Source of the DNA: Burkholderia sp. Ac-20365
GTDB lineage: Bacteria > Pseudomonadota > Gammaproteobacteria > Burkholderiales > Burkholderiaceae
Direction of reading: 5' to 3'
DNA length: 64,000 bases
Assembly (NCBI RefSeq): GCF_017104715.1
Contig: NZ_JAAGPI010000014.1
Coordinates: forward strand, 1 to 64,000
Part shown: piece by piece, positions 17,494 through 26,072 of the stretch
Layout of the letters: each line of letters begins with the position of its first letter
Numbering within the stretch: the first letter of the stretch is position 1
The notes under the pieces: generated by a model
What the model was told of the DNA's origin: nothing
Database searches by the model: none
The model's input: only the letters and a program-made list of their open reading frames with translations
Translations under genes and position numbers: made by a program

Positions 17494-18711
17494 CTAGCCA
17501 GGTTTGCCGTCCGCGCGTGGCCGCAGCAACGGCAACGCGTAGGCGCCGGCATAGATCGCGAACGCGGCGATCCAGCAAGCGCCCGCACTCCAGATCCACA
17601 GTTGATAGTGGCCCGGCGCAACGAGCGGGCCGAGTATCCGCAACGCGGAGCCGAGCGTGACGAGCGCATAGCTGGCTACATCGCGTGTATCGGCGACGAG
17701 CGGCCTGCCTGTGTGACCGCGCGCCGTGCGCGTAATCATTGCGATGATCGCGCCGCCTATAACGCCCGCTGTGAATGCATGCATCGCGACGGAGTGGGCA
17801 ACCCAACCGAGCGCATTGAAGGCCATCAACGCGAAGCCAACCGGCATCCACGCGTAGGCGATGTGAAGAATCAGCAAAATCGCCGGGCCGCGCACCTTGT
17901 ACGAACGCCAGCCGATCAACCGCGCGCAATGAATCGCGCATGCCGCGAATGCGAGTGTCGCAACGATGGCGTGCGGCAACGCGGCTGCATCGGCGAATAG
18001 CGCGGCTAGCGTCAACGGCGCCGCGCTCCATTCCACCAGCTTCCAGCGTCGCGTGACAAAACCCGGAATTGCATTCGACGTGAACATCGGAATCACACGC
18101 GCACCAATCACGCTGACCAGCAGTACGACCATGCCCGCTGCCGCGTATAGACAGCGCAGCGCGAGATCGGGACGTCCTGTCTGCACCAACGCATGAAACG
18201 CGATATTGAACGCGGCGAACGTCAACAACACAGGCACCAGAAAATAATTGCGCCGATTGCCCGCCTTGATCAGCACGCGCAGCAGCACGAACGCGACGGC
18301 AGGCAGAAACGCGCTATCGATCAGCGCAGCGGGTACGGCTGGGCCGCTCCATACCATCACGCGTGCAGCGAGCCATAGCAGCGCGAGCGCGGCGAGCGTG
18401 CGTGGGCTTGTCGTCTGCATGCCTGTCCACGCGCGCACTGCCGTCAGCAGAAAACCCGCGACGATCGATGCCGCAAAACCGAACACCATTTCATGCGCGT
18501 GCCAGGCGATGGGATCGAGCTTGAGCAGATAGTTGCCCGTCAGCGGCACGCCGGCGAGCACGAGCAGCCATACGCTCAGTGCGAGCGCGGCGAAGGCAGC
18601 GCCTGCCAGGTAGAACGGACGGAAGCCGAGGTTGAGCAGCGCGAAGCGTTGTGCTGGGCGGTAGCGTCCGGGTGGCGGTACGAAGGTCGCGCGGGGTTCG
18701 GCGGGTTTCAT
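17494..18711 (-). CDS. nnrS: NnrS family haem-copper membrane protein
   Basis: A 405-residue integral membrane protein with about 12 helices and the NnrS signatures LNLGFRPFYLAGAAFAAL, DPIAWHAHEMVFGFAASIVAGFLLTAVRAWTG, RVIPMFTSNAIPGF, SVAMHAFTAGVIGGAIIAMITRTARGHTGRPL. The repeated histidines in these blocks are thought to hold haem and copper. NnrS proteins relieve nitrosative stress in NO-metabolising bacteria (family knowledge). No denitrification gene is in the window and no clear FNR/NnrR-type box was seen upstream. The gene is monocistronic and converges on wspR. Confidence 0.92.
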   Translation of the reverse strand: MKPAEPRATFVPPPGRYRPAQRFALLNLGFRPFYLAGAAFAALALSVWLLVLAGVPLTGNYLLKLDPIAWHAHEMVFGFAASIVAGFLLTAVRAWTGMQTTSPRTLAALALLWLAARVMVWSGPAVPAALIDSAFLPAVAFVLLRVLIKAGNRRNYFLVPVLLTFAAFNIAFHALVQTGRPDLALRCLYAAAGMVVLLVSVIGARVIPMFTSNAIPGFVTRRWKLVEWSAAPLTLAALFADAAALPHAIVATLAFAACAIHCARLIGWRSYKVRGPAILLILHIAYAWMPVGFALMAFNALGWVAHSVAMHAFTAGVIGGAIIAMITRTARGHTGRPLVADTRDVASYALVTLGSALRILGPLVAPGHYQLWIWSAGACWIAAFAIYAGAYALPLLRPRADGKPG

Positions 18712-18860
18712 GAGTGGCTCGGCTGATGCGACATTGGTCTAGTCATGCCAATGCAGGGTCTGTGCCAATGCCGAATCCGTTGAGGGACGGCCGTTCGATG
18801 GCCGCGTGAGTCGATTTCACCAGAGTCGATTTGACTGGCAATGGAGTCAAAGCAACCCAT

Positions 18861-18888
18861 AAAAAAACCCGCCGAAGCGGGTTTTTTT
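18861..18888 (-). terminator. Rho-independent terminator after the 50-residue peptide gene
   Basis: An 11-12 base A-tract/ACCCGC arm, CGAA loop, and complementary GCGGGTTTTTTT arm. The hairpin is flanked by A and T runs on both sides and so could act in both directions. On the minus strand it lies 27 bases after the small gene at 18916-19068; on the plus strand no gene runs into it. Confidence 0.8.
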
Positions 18889-18915
18889 ATTCATCACCGA
18901 GCATTGATCAAAGAC

Positions 18916-19068
18916 TTAAGGACCGAGCGTCGCAATCACCTGACTCTGCACGATACCTTCCTCGACAACAACCGTAACCTTCTGCGGCTGCGCGTTCGAT
19001 GAATGCGCATTGGCCGCGATCAGCGCAGCCGTCAACACGAGCTGCCACCAGGGCACCGACTTTTGCAT
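18916..19068 (-). CDS. Very small secreted protein (50 residues), unknown
   Basis: An unlisted short gene. ATG at 19068 is preceded by GGAGG with 6 bases spacing, encodes 50 residues and ends in TAA. The product begins MQKSVPWWQLVLTAALIAAN, a plausible signal peptide cut near HSSNA, leaving a mature peptide of about 24 residues (QPQKVTVVVEEGIVQSQV then IATLGP). A strong intrinsic terminator follows at once, which makes a discrete short transcript likely. I recognise no family. A longer overlapping frame in another phase (18908-19096) has no ribosome-binding site and cysteine-rich shadow composition. Confidence 0.65.
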   Translation of the reverse strand: MQKSVPWWQLVLTAALIAANAHSSNAQPQKVTVVVEEGIVQSQVIATLGP

Positions 19069-19190
19069 GACATCCTCCAAAAGGGCAAAAGCCCAAAATA
19101 GCGAGATGTCGTTTGCCGCTCTATCGGCCCATTCCTAATCGGCCGCGCACAGCGTGCGATGAATTGTCGCGCGTGCCCACATAACACCAG

Positions 19191-20255
19191 TCACGCCGAC
19201 TCGCGCTCCACCACACTGAACCCGACATCGACGAATGCGCGTTCATGCTCGCCGTTCAATCTGTCGAGCAGCGCTCGTGCGGCACTCACACCAATGCGCG
19301 TACCGTCGACGCGCACCGTCGTCAGTTGCGGCGTCGTTTCCGTCGCGAAGTCGAGATCGCCGAAACCGCAGATCGCGAGCCGCGACGGCACATCGAGGCC
19401 CATGCGCTTCGCCGCGCCGAGTGCGCCGATGGCAAGCAGATCCGAGCCGCAAAACACGGCATCGACATCGGGCGCTTCGTGCAGCAGTTGCGGCAATGCG
19501 GCCTTGCCTGTCGCCACCGAGCTAGGCGGCGCGACGATCGTCTCCGCCACATTCGTGATGCCCGCCTGCGCGAGCCGCTCGCGAAAACCCGCACGGCGCG
19601 CGAGCGCGCGCACGTCGCTCGCCGACATCAGCGCAGGCCTTTTCGCGCCGCGCGCCAGAAAACGCTCGGCCACCGCGACGCCAATCTCGTAGTGGGAAAA
19701 ACCGACCAGCATATCGATGGGCGTCTGTGTCATATCCCAGGTCTCGACGACGGGAATACCGACGTTGCGCAAGCGCTCGCGCAACGAATCCGTATGCGCG
19801 ACACCCGTCAGCAGCACGCCCTCGGGACGCCGGCTCAGCACCGTATCGAGCAGCGTCTCTTCGTTCGTATCGCTATAGCCGCTCAACGCGAGCAACACTT
19901 CATAGCCCGCGCGCGACATGGTTTCGCTGAACACCTGAATGGTCTCGGAGAACAGCGAGTGCGCGATGGTCGGCACAATCGCCGCGATCAACCTCGAGCG
20001 CGCCGACGACAAGCCGCCCGCAAGTTTGTTCGGCACATAGCCGAGTTTTTGCACGACCTGGCGCACGCGCTCGAGCGTTTCGGGCGCAACGGAAGCGGGA
20101 TTGTTGAAGACGCGCGACACCGTGATCGGCGACACACCCGCCTGCGCTGCAACGTCCGTGATGCGCAAGCCCTTCGGACCGCCTCGCGTGCGACGCGCGG
20201 GCGTGGCGCTGCCCGGTAGATCGATCGGTGCGTCGGTGGGTTTGGCGGTTGGCAT
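19191..20255 (-). CDS. LacI-family (GntR/gluconate-repressor type) transcriptional regulator
   Basis: A 354-residue LacI-family repressor. The helix-turn-helix LRITDVAAQAGVSPITVSRV is at about 30-50, the hinge LGYVPNKLAGGLSSARS at about 75-90, and the effector domain contains AIVPTIAHSLFSETIQ, RRPEGVLLTGV, DAVFCGSDLLAIGAL and LAICGFGDLDFATETTPQLTTVRVD. The combination is that of GntR-type gluconate repressors, so a sugar-acid inducer is likely. It sits 44 bases behind the MFS gene and is the last gene of the sugar-acid operon, so it would be autoregulated through the operators at 24246 and 24336 (inference). Confidence 0.9.
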   Translation of the reverse strand: MPTAKPTDAPIDLPGSATPARRTRGGPKGLRITDVAAQAGVSPITVSRVFNNPASVAPETLERVRQVVQKLGYVPNKLAGGLSSARSRLIAAIVPTIAHSLFSETIQVFSETMSRAGYEVLLALSGYSDTNEETLLDTVLSRRPEGVLLTGVAHTDSLRERLRNVGIPVVETWDMTQTPIDMLVGFSHYEIGVAVAERFLARGAKRPALMSASDVRALARRAGFRERLAQAGITNVAETIVAPPSSVATGKAALPQLLHEAPDVDAVFCGSDLLAIGALGAAKRMGLDVPSRLAICGFGDLDFATETTPQLTTVRVDGTRIGVSAARALLDRLNGEHERAFVDVGFSVVERESA

Positions 20256-20299
20256 AGGTAAATGGACGGGTGACGTTGCGCGGCTATTGTAGCCAAAGG

Positions 20300-21625
20300 C
20301 TACTCGGTGACTGGCGCGCCGTTCACGCCCTGCGCGATGCGGCCGCTGCGGCGCAGAACGAACGTCGTCACGAGCGCGAAAATCAGCATGCACGCCGCGG
20401 GTATCAGCATCGGCGCCTGCGTGCTGCCCGTTGCCTGCTTGACGAACGGCACGAGATTCTGCGCGATAAAGCCGCCGATATTCCCCAGCGAGTTGATCGC
20501 AGCGATTCCCGCCGCGGCGCGCGCGCCGAACAGGAACTTCGGCGGCAGCGTCCAGAAGCATGGAATCAGCAAATACATGCACGGCGCGCCAAAGCACAAG
20601 GCAACGAAACGCAACGTATTGGTCGGCATGAATACCGACGACAGAAAGAACACCATGCCGAGCAGCGCCGACGCCAGCATCGCGATGATCGCGCGATTGC
20701 CCGCACGCAGTTTCGACGGCAGCCACGCGAGCACGATCGTCGCCATCAGCCACGGAATGATGTTGAGAAAGCCGTTGGTCGTGTTGCTGACGCCGAAGCC
20801 TTTGACCAGCGTCGGCAGCCAGTAGCTCACGCCGTAGACGGAGATCGACAGCATCATGTAGTAGAGCGCCATGCCGATCACGCGCGGCTCCGTGAGCACG
20901 CTCAGCAAGGTCGAGTGAGTCGCGGCGCTTTTGCGTGCCTGCGCGCTTTCGCTGTCCAGCGTGCGTGCGAGCCAGTTCTTTTCTTCATCGGAAAGAAACG
21001 TCGCGGCGCGCGGTGACGCGGGCAAACAGAACAGCACGACGAGCGTCAGCAGCACGGACGGAATGCCCGTCACGACAAACACGAGCTGCCAGCCTTGCAG
21101 TCCGAACAGACCGCCTTTGTCGAGCAGCCACCCGCAGATCGGCGCGCCGACCATGTTGCCCAGACTGCTGCCGACCGTGAAGTAACCGAGCATCCGCACG
21201 CGATGCCGCTGCGGAAACCACAGCGTCAGGTAATAGATCACACCGGGATACAGCCCCGCTTCCGACGCACCCAGCAGAAACCGCAGCACATAAAACATCG
21301 TCGCGTTCTGCGTGAACGCGAGCAGGATCGTCACGACGCCCCACGTGAACATGATGCGCGCCATCCACTTCGGCGCGCCGTACTTGTGCAGCAGTACGTT
21401 GCTCGGCACTTCGAAAATCAGATAGCCGATAAAGAACAAGGAAGCACCGAGCCCATACGCCACTTCCGACAGCCCGAGGCTGCCCAGCATCTGCAGCTTC
21501 GCGAAGCTGATGTTCGAGCGGTCGATATACGCGACCAGATACAGCACGCCGAGCAGCGGCATGAGCCGCAACGCGAGGCGATTGATGAGGCGCGATTCGT
21601 CGATCGCGGAAGTGACGGTGTTCAC
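20300..21625 (-). CDS. MFS transporter, anion:cation symporter (ACS) family
   Basis: A 441-residue 12-helix porter of the ACS family (tartrate, galactonate and phthalate type). Seen: LVAYIDRSNISFAKLQML, GLGASLFFIGYLIFEVPSNV, GASEAGLYPGVIYYLTLWFPQRHR and the long central loop after LPASPRAATFLSDEEK. The frame extends to 21850 but has no ATG in the family N-terminal region; a GTG at 21625 (VNTVTSAIDESRL) with GGGAGA 6 bases upstream fits best. Between the RraA-like gene and the LacI repressor on the same strand, it most likely imports the sugar acid handled by the dehydratase. Confidence 0.9.
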   Translation of the reverse strand: MNTVTSAIDESRLINRLALRLMPLLGVLYLVAYIDRSNISFAKLQMLGSLGLSEVAYGLGASLFFIGYLIFEVPSNVLLHKYGAPKWMARIMFTWGVVTILLAFTQNATMFYVLRFLLGASEAGLYPGVIYYLTLWFPQRHRVRMLGYFTVGSSLGNMVGAPICGWLLDKGGLFGLQGWQLVFVVTGIPSVLLTLVVLFCLPASPRAATFLSDEEKNWLARTLDSESAQARKSAATHSTLLSVLTEPRVIGMALYYMMLSISVYGVSYWLPTLVKGFGVSNTTNGFLNIIPWLMATIVLAWLPSKLRAGNRAIIAMLASALLGMVFFLSSVFMPTNTLRFVALCFGAPCMYLLIPCFWTLPPKFLFGARAAAGIAAINSLGNIGGFIAQNLVPFVKQATGSTQAPMLIPAACMLIFALVTTFVLRRSGRIAQGVNGAPVTE

Positions 21626-21713
21626 GGTGTCTCCCGGGCCCGGCTGCGTGCGCGCGGGCCTCGTTGTGCTGGTTGCGGTCGTGACGTTTCGGACAACGCG
21701 GCGCGCGTTCGCG

Positions 21714-22451
21714 TTACTTCTTCTGCGCTTCGCGCCACGCCTTGTAGGCAGCCAGCGTTTCCTCGTTCGGCGGATACGTGCCGCGCAGCGGACTGCCTTC
21801 GGCGACACGCTGCTGGATGAACACTTCGAGCTGCTCCTGCTCGGTCGCATCGCGCGCGACTTCTTCGGCCATTTCCTGCGGCACGATCACCACGCCGTCC
21901 ACGTCCGCAACGACGATATCGCCCGGATACACGGGCACGCCGCCGCAAGCGATGGGCACGTTCATATCGACGGCATGATGCTTCGCGAGATTCAAAGGCG
22001 CGCTCGCGCCCGCACACCAGATCGGCAGACCGAGCTCGGAGATCGTGCCGCTGTCGCGCACGGCACCGTCCGACACCATGCCCGCCACACCGCGCTTCGC
22101 GAGCCGCAGCGCGAGAATCGAGCCCACCGATGCCACCGTGCGGTCGCCACGGCAATCCTGCACGAGCACACTGCCGGGCGGCGCCGTTTCGACCGCCTTG
22201 CGTTGCGGATGATCCGGGTTCTGGAACACGCCGACATGATCGAGATCTTCACGCGCCGGAATATTGCGCAGCGTGAACGCGGGGCCGACCAGATTCGGCG
22301 CGCCCGGAGCAGGCTTCACGAGCGGCGCGACGCCTTGCAGGAACACGTTGCGCAGGCCGCGCTTGAAGAGTTGCGTGGTCAGCGTCGCGGTGCTCACGTG
22401 ACGCAGTTGTTCGAGCGCTGCGGCGCTCACGGTCGTTTCGGATGCGGTCAT
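21714..22451 (-). CDS. RraA-like (HMG/CHA aldolase-fold) protein
   Basis: A 245-residue RraA-family protein. Motifs seen: LTTQLFKRGLRN, GPAFTLRNIPAREDL, PGSVLVQDCRGDR, RGVAGMVSDGAVRD and VYPGDIVVADVDGVVIVP. Related enzymes are metal-dependent pyruvate aldolases with a D/E-x20-R-D motif. Here the R-D is present (VRD), but the acidic residue 20 before it is Ser (VGSILAL). Members with this change often sit in sugar-acid clusters under the misleading name ribonuclease activity regulator. It starts 27 bases after the dehydratase and probably acts on a sugar-acid product, but the reaction is unknown. Confidence 0.85.
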   Translation of the reverse strand: MTASETTVSAAALEQLRHVSTATLTTQLFKRGLRNVFLQGVAPLVKPAPGAPNLVGPAFTLRNIPAREDLDHVGVFQNPDHPQRKAVETAPPGSVLVQDCRGDRTVASVGSILALRLAKRGVAGMVSDGAVRDSGTISELGLPIWCAGASAPLNLAKHHAVDMNVPIACGGVPVYPGDIVVADVDGVVIVPQEMAEEVARDATEQEQLEVFIQQRVAEGSPLRGTYPPNEETLAAYKAWREAQKK

Positions 22452-22478
22452 TTTCGGTTGGCTGTGTCGTGCTACGCG

Positions 22479-24233
22479 TTAATGGATTTCCGGCTCGTTG
22501 CTGTCCGCTTCGCTGGCAACGGACGTCGTCAGTTTTTCTTCGAGGAAATCGAAGTCGCAACCCTTGTTCGCCTGAGTCACGTGCAGTTGATGCATCACGC
22601 CGAAGCCGCGTTCGAACGGACGCTTCGGCGGTTTCCACGCTTCCTTGCGCGCGGCGAGTTCCTGATCGCTGATCTCGAGATGCAGACGGCGCGACGCCAC
22701 ATCGAGTTCGATGATGTCGCCGTCCTTCACCAGTGCGAGTGGCCCGCCGACGAACGATTCAGGCGCGACGTGCAGCACACACGCGCCGTAGCTGGTGCCG
22801 CTCATGCGCGCATCGGAAATGCGCAGCATGTCGCGCACGCCCTGCTTCAGCAGTTTCTGCGGAATCGGCAATTGGCCCCATTCGGGCATGCCGGGCGCGC
22901 CGACAGGACCGGCATGCTGCAGCACGATCACCGAATCGGCGGTCACATCGAGTTCTTCGCTATCGATACGCGCCGCCATGTCGTTGTAGTCCTTGAACAC
23001 GACGGCGGGACCGCGATGCTTCAGCAGATGCGATTCCATCGCGGCGGGCTTGATGACCGCGCCATCCGGCGCGAGATTGCCCGTCAGCACCGCGAGACCA
23101 TCGCGTTCGACGAGCGGATTGCCGCGCTTGCGGATCACGTCGTCGTTGAAAATCTCAGCGCCTGCGATGTTGTCGCCAAGCGTCGAACCGTTCACCGTCA
23201 TCTGCGTGCCGTCGATCAGTTCGCCCAGTTCGACCAGCAGCGCGCGCAGACCGCCCGCGTAATAGAAGTCCTCCATCAGATACTGGCCGGCCGGACGAAT
23301 GTTGCCGAGCACGGGCGTCACGCGCGCCAGTTCGTCGAAGCGCGCCGTCGTCAGATCGATGCCCGCGCGGCGCGCGACGGCCACGAGATGCACGATCGCG
23401 TTGGTCGAACCGGACATCGCGAGCACGGTGGTGACGGCGTTATCGAAGGACTTCGCGGTGAGAATGTCCGACGGTTTCTGGTCGGTCCACACCATCTCGA
23501 CGATGCGCTGGCCGGTCAGAGACGCGTACTGCGCGTGACGCGAATCGGCGGCGGGAATCGACGAGAAACCGGGCAGCGTGAGGCCAAGCGATTCCGTTGC
23601 GCTCGTCATCGTCGAGGCGGTGCCCATCGTCATGCAATGTCCCGGCGAGCGCGCGATGCCGCTCTCGATGCCCTTCCATTCGTCCTCGGTGATCTTGCCC
23701 GCGCGCAGTTCAGCCCAGTATTTCCACGTGTCCGAACCGCTGCCGAGCGTGCGGCCGTTCCAGTTGCCGCGCAGCATCGGCCCGGCGGGCAGATAGATGG
23801 CCGGCAGGTCCATGCTGATCGCGCCCATCAGGAGGCCCGGCGTGGTCTTGTCGCAGCCGCCCATCAGCACGCAGCCGTCGAACGGATACGACTTCAGCAG
23901 TTCTTCCGTCTCCATCGCGAGGAAGTTGCGGTAGAGCATCGTGGTCGGCTTCTGGAAAGGCTCGGCGAGCGTCATCACGGGCATTTCGACGGGAAAGCCG
24001 CCCGCCTGCCAGATGCCGCGCTTCACTTCCTCGACGCGCTGCTTGAAGTGCGTGTGGCACGAATTGATTTCGCTCCACGTATTCACGACGGCGATCACCG
24101 GCTTGCCCATGTAATCCGACGAGTGATAGCCCATCTGCGCGGTGCGCGAACGATGGCCGAACGAGCGCAGATCGTTGACGCCGTACCAGCGGTAGCTGCG
24201 CAACTCTTCGGGCTTCTTGCGATTCGAGGACAA
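22479..24233 (-). CDS. IlvD/Edd-family sugar-acid dehydratase (L-arabinonate dehydratase-like)
   Basis: A 584-residue [2Fe-2S] and Mg-dependent dehydratase that converts an aldonic acid to its 2-keto-3-deoxy acid. With the TTG at 24233 as start, the three expected cluster cysteines fall at C59 (SCHTHF), C127 (MGGCDKT) and C200 (PGHCMTMG). This is the spacing I know from the Rhizobium L-arabinonate dehydratase, and the catalytic-loop serine is in DARMSGT. Start choice: AAGGAG sits 6 bases before the TTG, while the in-frame ATG at 24260 lies upstream of that Shine-Dalgarno and has none of its own. First gene of the operon with two LacI-type operators upstream. Substrate could be L-arabinonate, D-fuconate or a related acid. 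Confidence 0.9.
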   Translation of the reverse strand: MSSNRKKPEELRSYRWYGVNDLRSFGHRSRTAQMGYHSSDYMGKPVIAVVNTWSEINSCHTHFKQRVEEVKRGIWQAGGFPVEMPVMTLAEPFQKPTTMLYRNFLAMETEELLKSYPFDGCVLMGGCDKTTPGLLMGAISMDLPAIYLPAGPMLRGNWNGRTLGSGSDTWKYWAELRAGKITEDEWKGIESGIARSPGHCMTMGTASTMTSATESLGLTLPGFSSIPAADSRHAQYASLTGQRIVEMVWTDQKPSDILTAKSFDNAVTTVLAMSGSTNAIVHLVAVARRAGIDLTTARFDELARVTPVLGNIRPAGQYLMEDFYYAGGLRALLVELGELIDGTQMTVNGSTLGDNIAGAEIFNDDVIRKRGNPLVERDGLAVLTGNLAPDGAVIKPAAMESHLLKHRGPAVVFKDYNDMAARIDSEELDVTADSVIVLQHAGPVGAPGMPEWGQLPIPQKLLKQGVRDMLRISDARMSGTSYGACVLHVAPESFVGGPLALVKDGDIIELDVASRRLHLEISDQELAARKEAWKPPKRPFERGFGVMHQLHVTQANKGCDFDFLEEKLTTSVASEADSNEPEIH

Positions 24234-24245
24234 ATCCGTCTCCTT

Positions 24246-24259
24246 TGGTAACGCTATCA
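24246..24259. promoter_or_regulatory. LacI-family operator, proximal copy
   Basis: TGGTAACGCTATCA, an imperfect palindrome around a central CG as typical for LacI/GntR-family operators. Its centre is 90 bases from a near-identical copy at 24336-24349. It lies just upstream of the dehydratase Shine-Dalgarno, so bound repressor would block transcription. The operon's own LacI-type repressor (19191-20255) is the obvious ligand. Confidence 0.65.
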
Positions 24260-24335
24260 TTTCCGGCCGCAAAGACCCGCGGCGGGACGTGTCGATTGGG
24301 TCTCGCCATGACGAAACAGCGATGGGATGAACGGA

Positions 24336-24349
24336 TGGTAGCGTTATCA
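24336..24349. promoter_or_regulatory. LacI-family operator, distal copy
   Basis: TGGTAGCGTTATCA, matching the proximal site at 12 of 14 positions and, like it, fitting the palindrome TGRTARCGYTAYCA. The 90-base centre-to-centre distance would suit repression by DNA looping by a tetrameric or paired repressor (inference). Confidence 0.62.
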
Positions 24350-24421
24350 TCGCGCCGCGTGTGCCAGGGATAGTACGGAGACGCAGCGGGAAAACCGAGT
24401 GAAAAGACGCGCCGGGCGGCG

Positions 24422-24730
24422 TCAGACTTCTTTGGTATCGAAGACGAGCAGTTCGACGCCCGCCTGCGCGAAATTCTGCAGATCGGCGGTCGTGGCGGCC
24501 GCTTCGGGCGTGCCCATTGCCTGCTGCAGCGAGTCGAAGCTGTCGAAGCTGAGAATGGCGGCGAGCGCATAAGGCGACTCGCCCTTCGCGCTCGCTACCG
24601 GCCCGACACTCACTTCATAGCGGCGCAAGCCGGGGATCGACTTGGCGAGCGGCACATGTTTATCGAAGTAATGGGCGTCGAATGCGGTGCGGTCGGCTGG
24701 GGTCTTGTAGAGCGCGATGAGCTTTGCCAT
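24422..24730 (-). CDS. EthD family protein
   Basis: A 102-residue EthD-domain protein (dimeric alpha+beta barrel). Signatures are LIALYKTPADRTAFDAHYFDKHVPLAKSIPGLRRYEVS, with the histidine of the HVPLA segment typical of the family, and YALAAILSFDSFDSLQQAM. A strong GAGGAGG lies 6 bases upstream. EthD-like proteins occur in catabolic operons, with a mostly unknown role. It shares strand with the sugar-acid operon but lies upstream of its operators, so it is a separate unit. Confidence 0.88.
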   Translation of the reverse strand: MAKLIALYKTPADRTAFDAHYFDKHVPLAKSIPGLRRYEVSVGPVASAKGESPYALAAILSFDSFDSLQQAMGTPEAAATTADLQNFAQAGVELLVFDTKEV

Positions 24731-24855
24731 GTCAAACCTCCTCTAACGGACGTTCAATGCAATGCGGCCTGATGCGGATTCAACAGCCCAAGGATTCTAC
24801 GCTCGACATGTGCAACCGCTGTGTCGAAGGGACGCGTTTCACGTGGCGCTGTCTG

Positions 24856-25899
24856 CTAGCTCGACGGCCTTCGGCGCAATGCCCACCAGCCCGCCAGCAC
24901 CGTAAAGCTGACGACCAGCAGCACCATCACCCAGAAGCCGTGCTTGTTCTCCGCGAGCGGCACGCCGCCCACGTTCATCCCGAACAGACCCGCGATGATG
25001 TTGATCGGCAGCGCCAGCACCGTGACGATGGTCAGCGTGAACAGCGTGCGGTTGGTCTGCTCGTTCAGGCGCGCGGCGATCTCTTCCTGCAGCAGCTTGA
25101 TGCGTTCCGCGAGACCCGACAGGTCGCCGAGCACCAGCGAGAACTCTTCGGTCGAATCGCGCAAGCCTTGCACGTCGGCGGGCGCGAGCCAGGCGGGCGG
25201 CCGCACCAGCAGACGGAAAATCGAGCCCGGCTCCGGCGCGAGCAGCCTTTGCAGCCGCACCAGCACGCGGCGCATCGCGCCCAGATCGCGGCGGCTCTGA
25301 TACGCGCGCTGCGACAGAAAATGATCTTCGATGCGGTCCACTTCGACGCTCGTGCGTCGCACGATCTCGACCAGCAGATCGGCCTGATCGCGCAGCAGAT
25401 GAATCAGCAGCTCGGCCACGCTATCGAAGCTCTCGCCGTTGCGCACCGACGCGCGCAGCCGGTCGACCGAGCGCAACTGCTTCAGGCGCGCGGTGATCAT
25501 GATCCGCTTGTGCGTGTAGACCCACAGCGTCGCGATTTCGGAAGGCGTCTGCTCGAAGTCGTACATGACGTCGTTGACGACGGCGAACAGCGCGCCGTGC
25601 TGATGTTCGATCCGCGTGGAATGCGAGCCTTCGCGCAGGCCTTCGAAAAAGGTTTCGGGCAGATCGAGGTGCGTGCGGATCCAACGCTCGCTCGATACAT
25701 GCGCGAGGTTGAAATGCAGCCAGAGGAATTCACCCTGATGCGCGGCCGACGTCTTCGTCTCGTTGTGACATTCGGCGAGCCACTCGGCTGCCGAGTCGGT
25801 ATCGACGGGCGAGCCGGGCTTGTCGGGTGCAAAACGGAATCCGCAAACGAGGCCGGAGCGGTCGGCCCCATACGTGGCGGGCGCCAGGTTCAGAGTCAT
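24856..25899 (-). CDS. zntB: CorA-family zinc/divalent cation transporter (ZntB-like)
   Basis: A 347-residue CorA-superfamily protein: a large cytoplasmic N-terminal domain (FLWLHFNLAHVSSERWI, EHQHGALFAVVNDVMYDF, VYTHKRIMITARLKQLRS), a long stalk helix, then two C-terminal membrane helices with the pore signature GMNVGG between them and a basic tail. The HFN/GMNVGG combination is ZntB-like. E. coli ZntB moves zinc with protons. The frame opens at 25941, but the ATG at 25899 gives an N-terminus nearer family length; neither has a clear Shine-Dalgarno, so the start is uncertain. Confidence 0.85.
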   Translation of the reverse strand: MTLNLAPATYGADRSGLVCGFRFAPDKPGSPVDTDSAAEWLAECHNETKTSAAHQGEFLWLHFNLAHVSSERWIRTHLDLPETFFEGLREGSHSTRIEHQHGALFAVVNDVMYDFEQTPSEIATLWVYTHKRIMITARLKQLRSVDRLRASVRNGESFDSVAELLIHLLRDQADLLVEIVRRTSVEVDRIEDHFLSQRAYQSRRDLGAMRRVLVRLQRLLAPEPGSIFRLLVRPPAWLAPADVQGLRDSTEEFSLVLGDLSGLAERIKLLQEEIAARLNEQTNRTLFTLTIVTVLALPINIIAGLFGMNVGGVPLAENKHGFWVMVLLVVSFTVLAGWWALRRRPSS

Positions 25900-26072
25900 G
25901 TGCGTTTCGAGGTCAAATCCACGAAAGCGCCATTCTGACATGCGTAAGCGGCAGAAGCGTTACGTGACAGCCGCTTGACGTTTATTTGTCGATGCTTTGA
26001 CGGCTTTTTGACAGGTTCATGCGCGAGCTTCGACTCCAGCTTCGCGATGAACCTGTCGGCGTGCACCGTTAC

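Noticed and set aside
18908..19096. 62-codon cysteine-rich frame overlapping the small secreted peptide gene
   Set aside because: No ribosome-binding site; the frame at 18916-19068 has Shine-Dalgarno, signal peptide and terminator.
20289..20303. GTAGCC-AAA-GGCTAC inverted repeat at the junction of the MFS and LacI genes
   Set aside because: Only 6 bp with an odd centre, unlike the LacI operators upstream, and no T-run; may be chance.
21510..24251. A 913-codon plus-strand open frame opposite the dehydratase and RraA genes
   Set aside because: It is Arg/His-rich, has no family pattern or ribosome-binding site, and is the antisense shadow of well-supported genes in a GC-rich genome.
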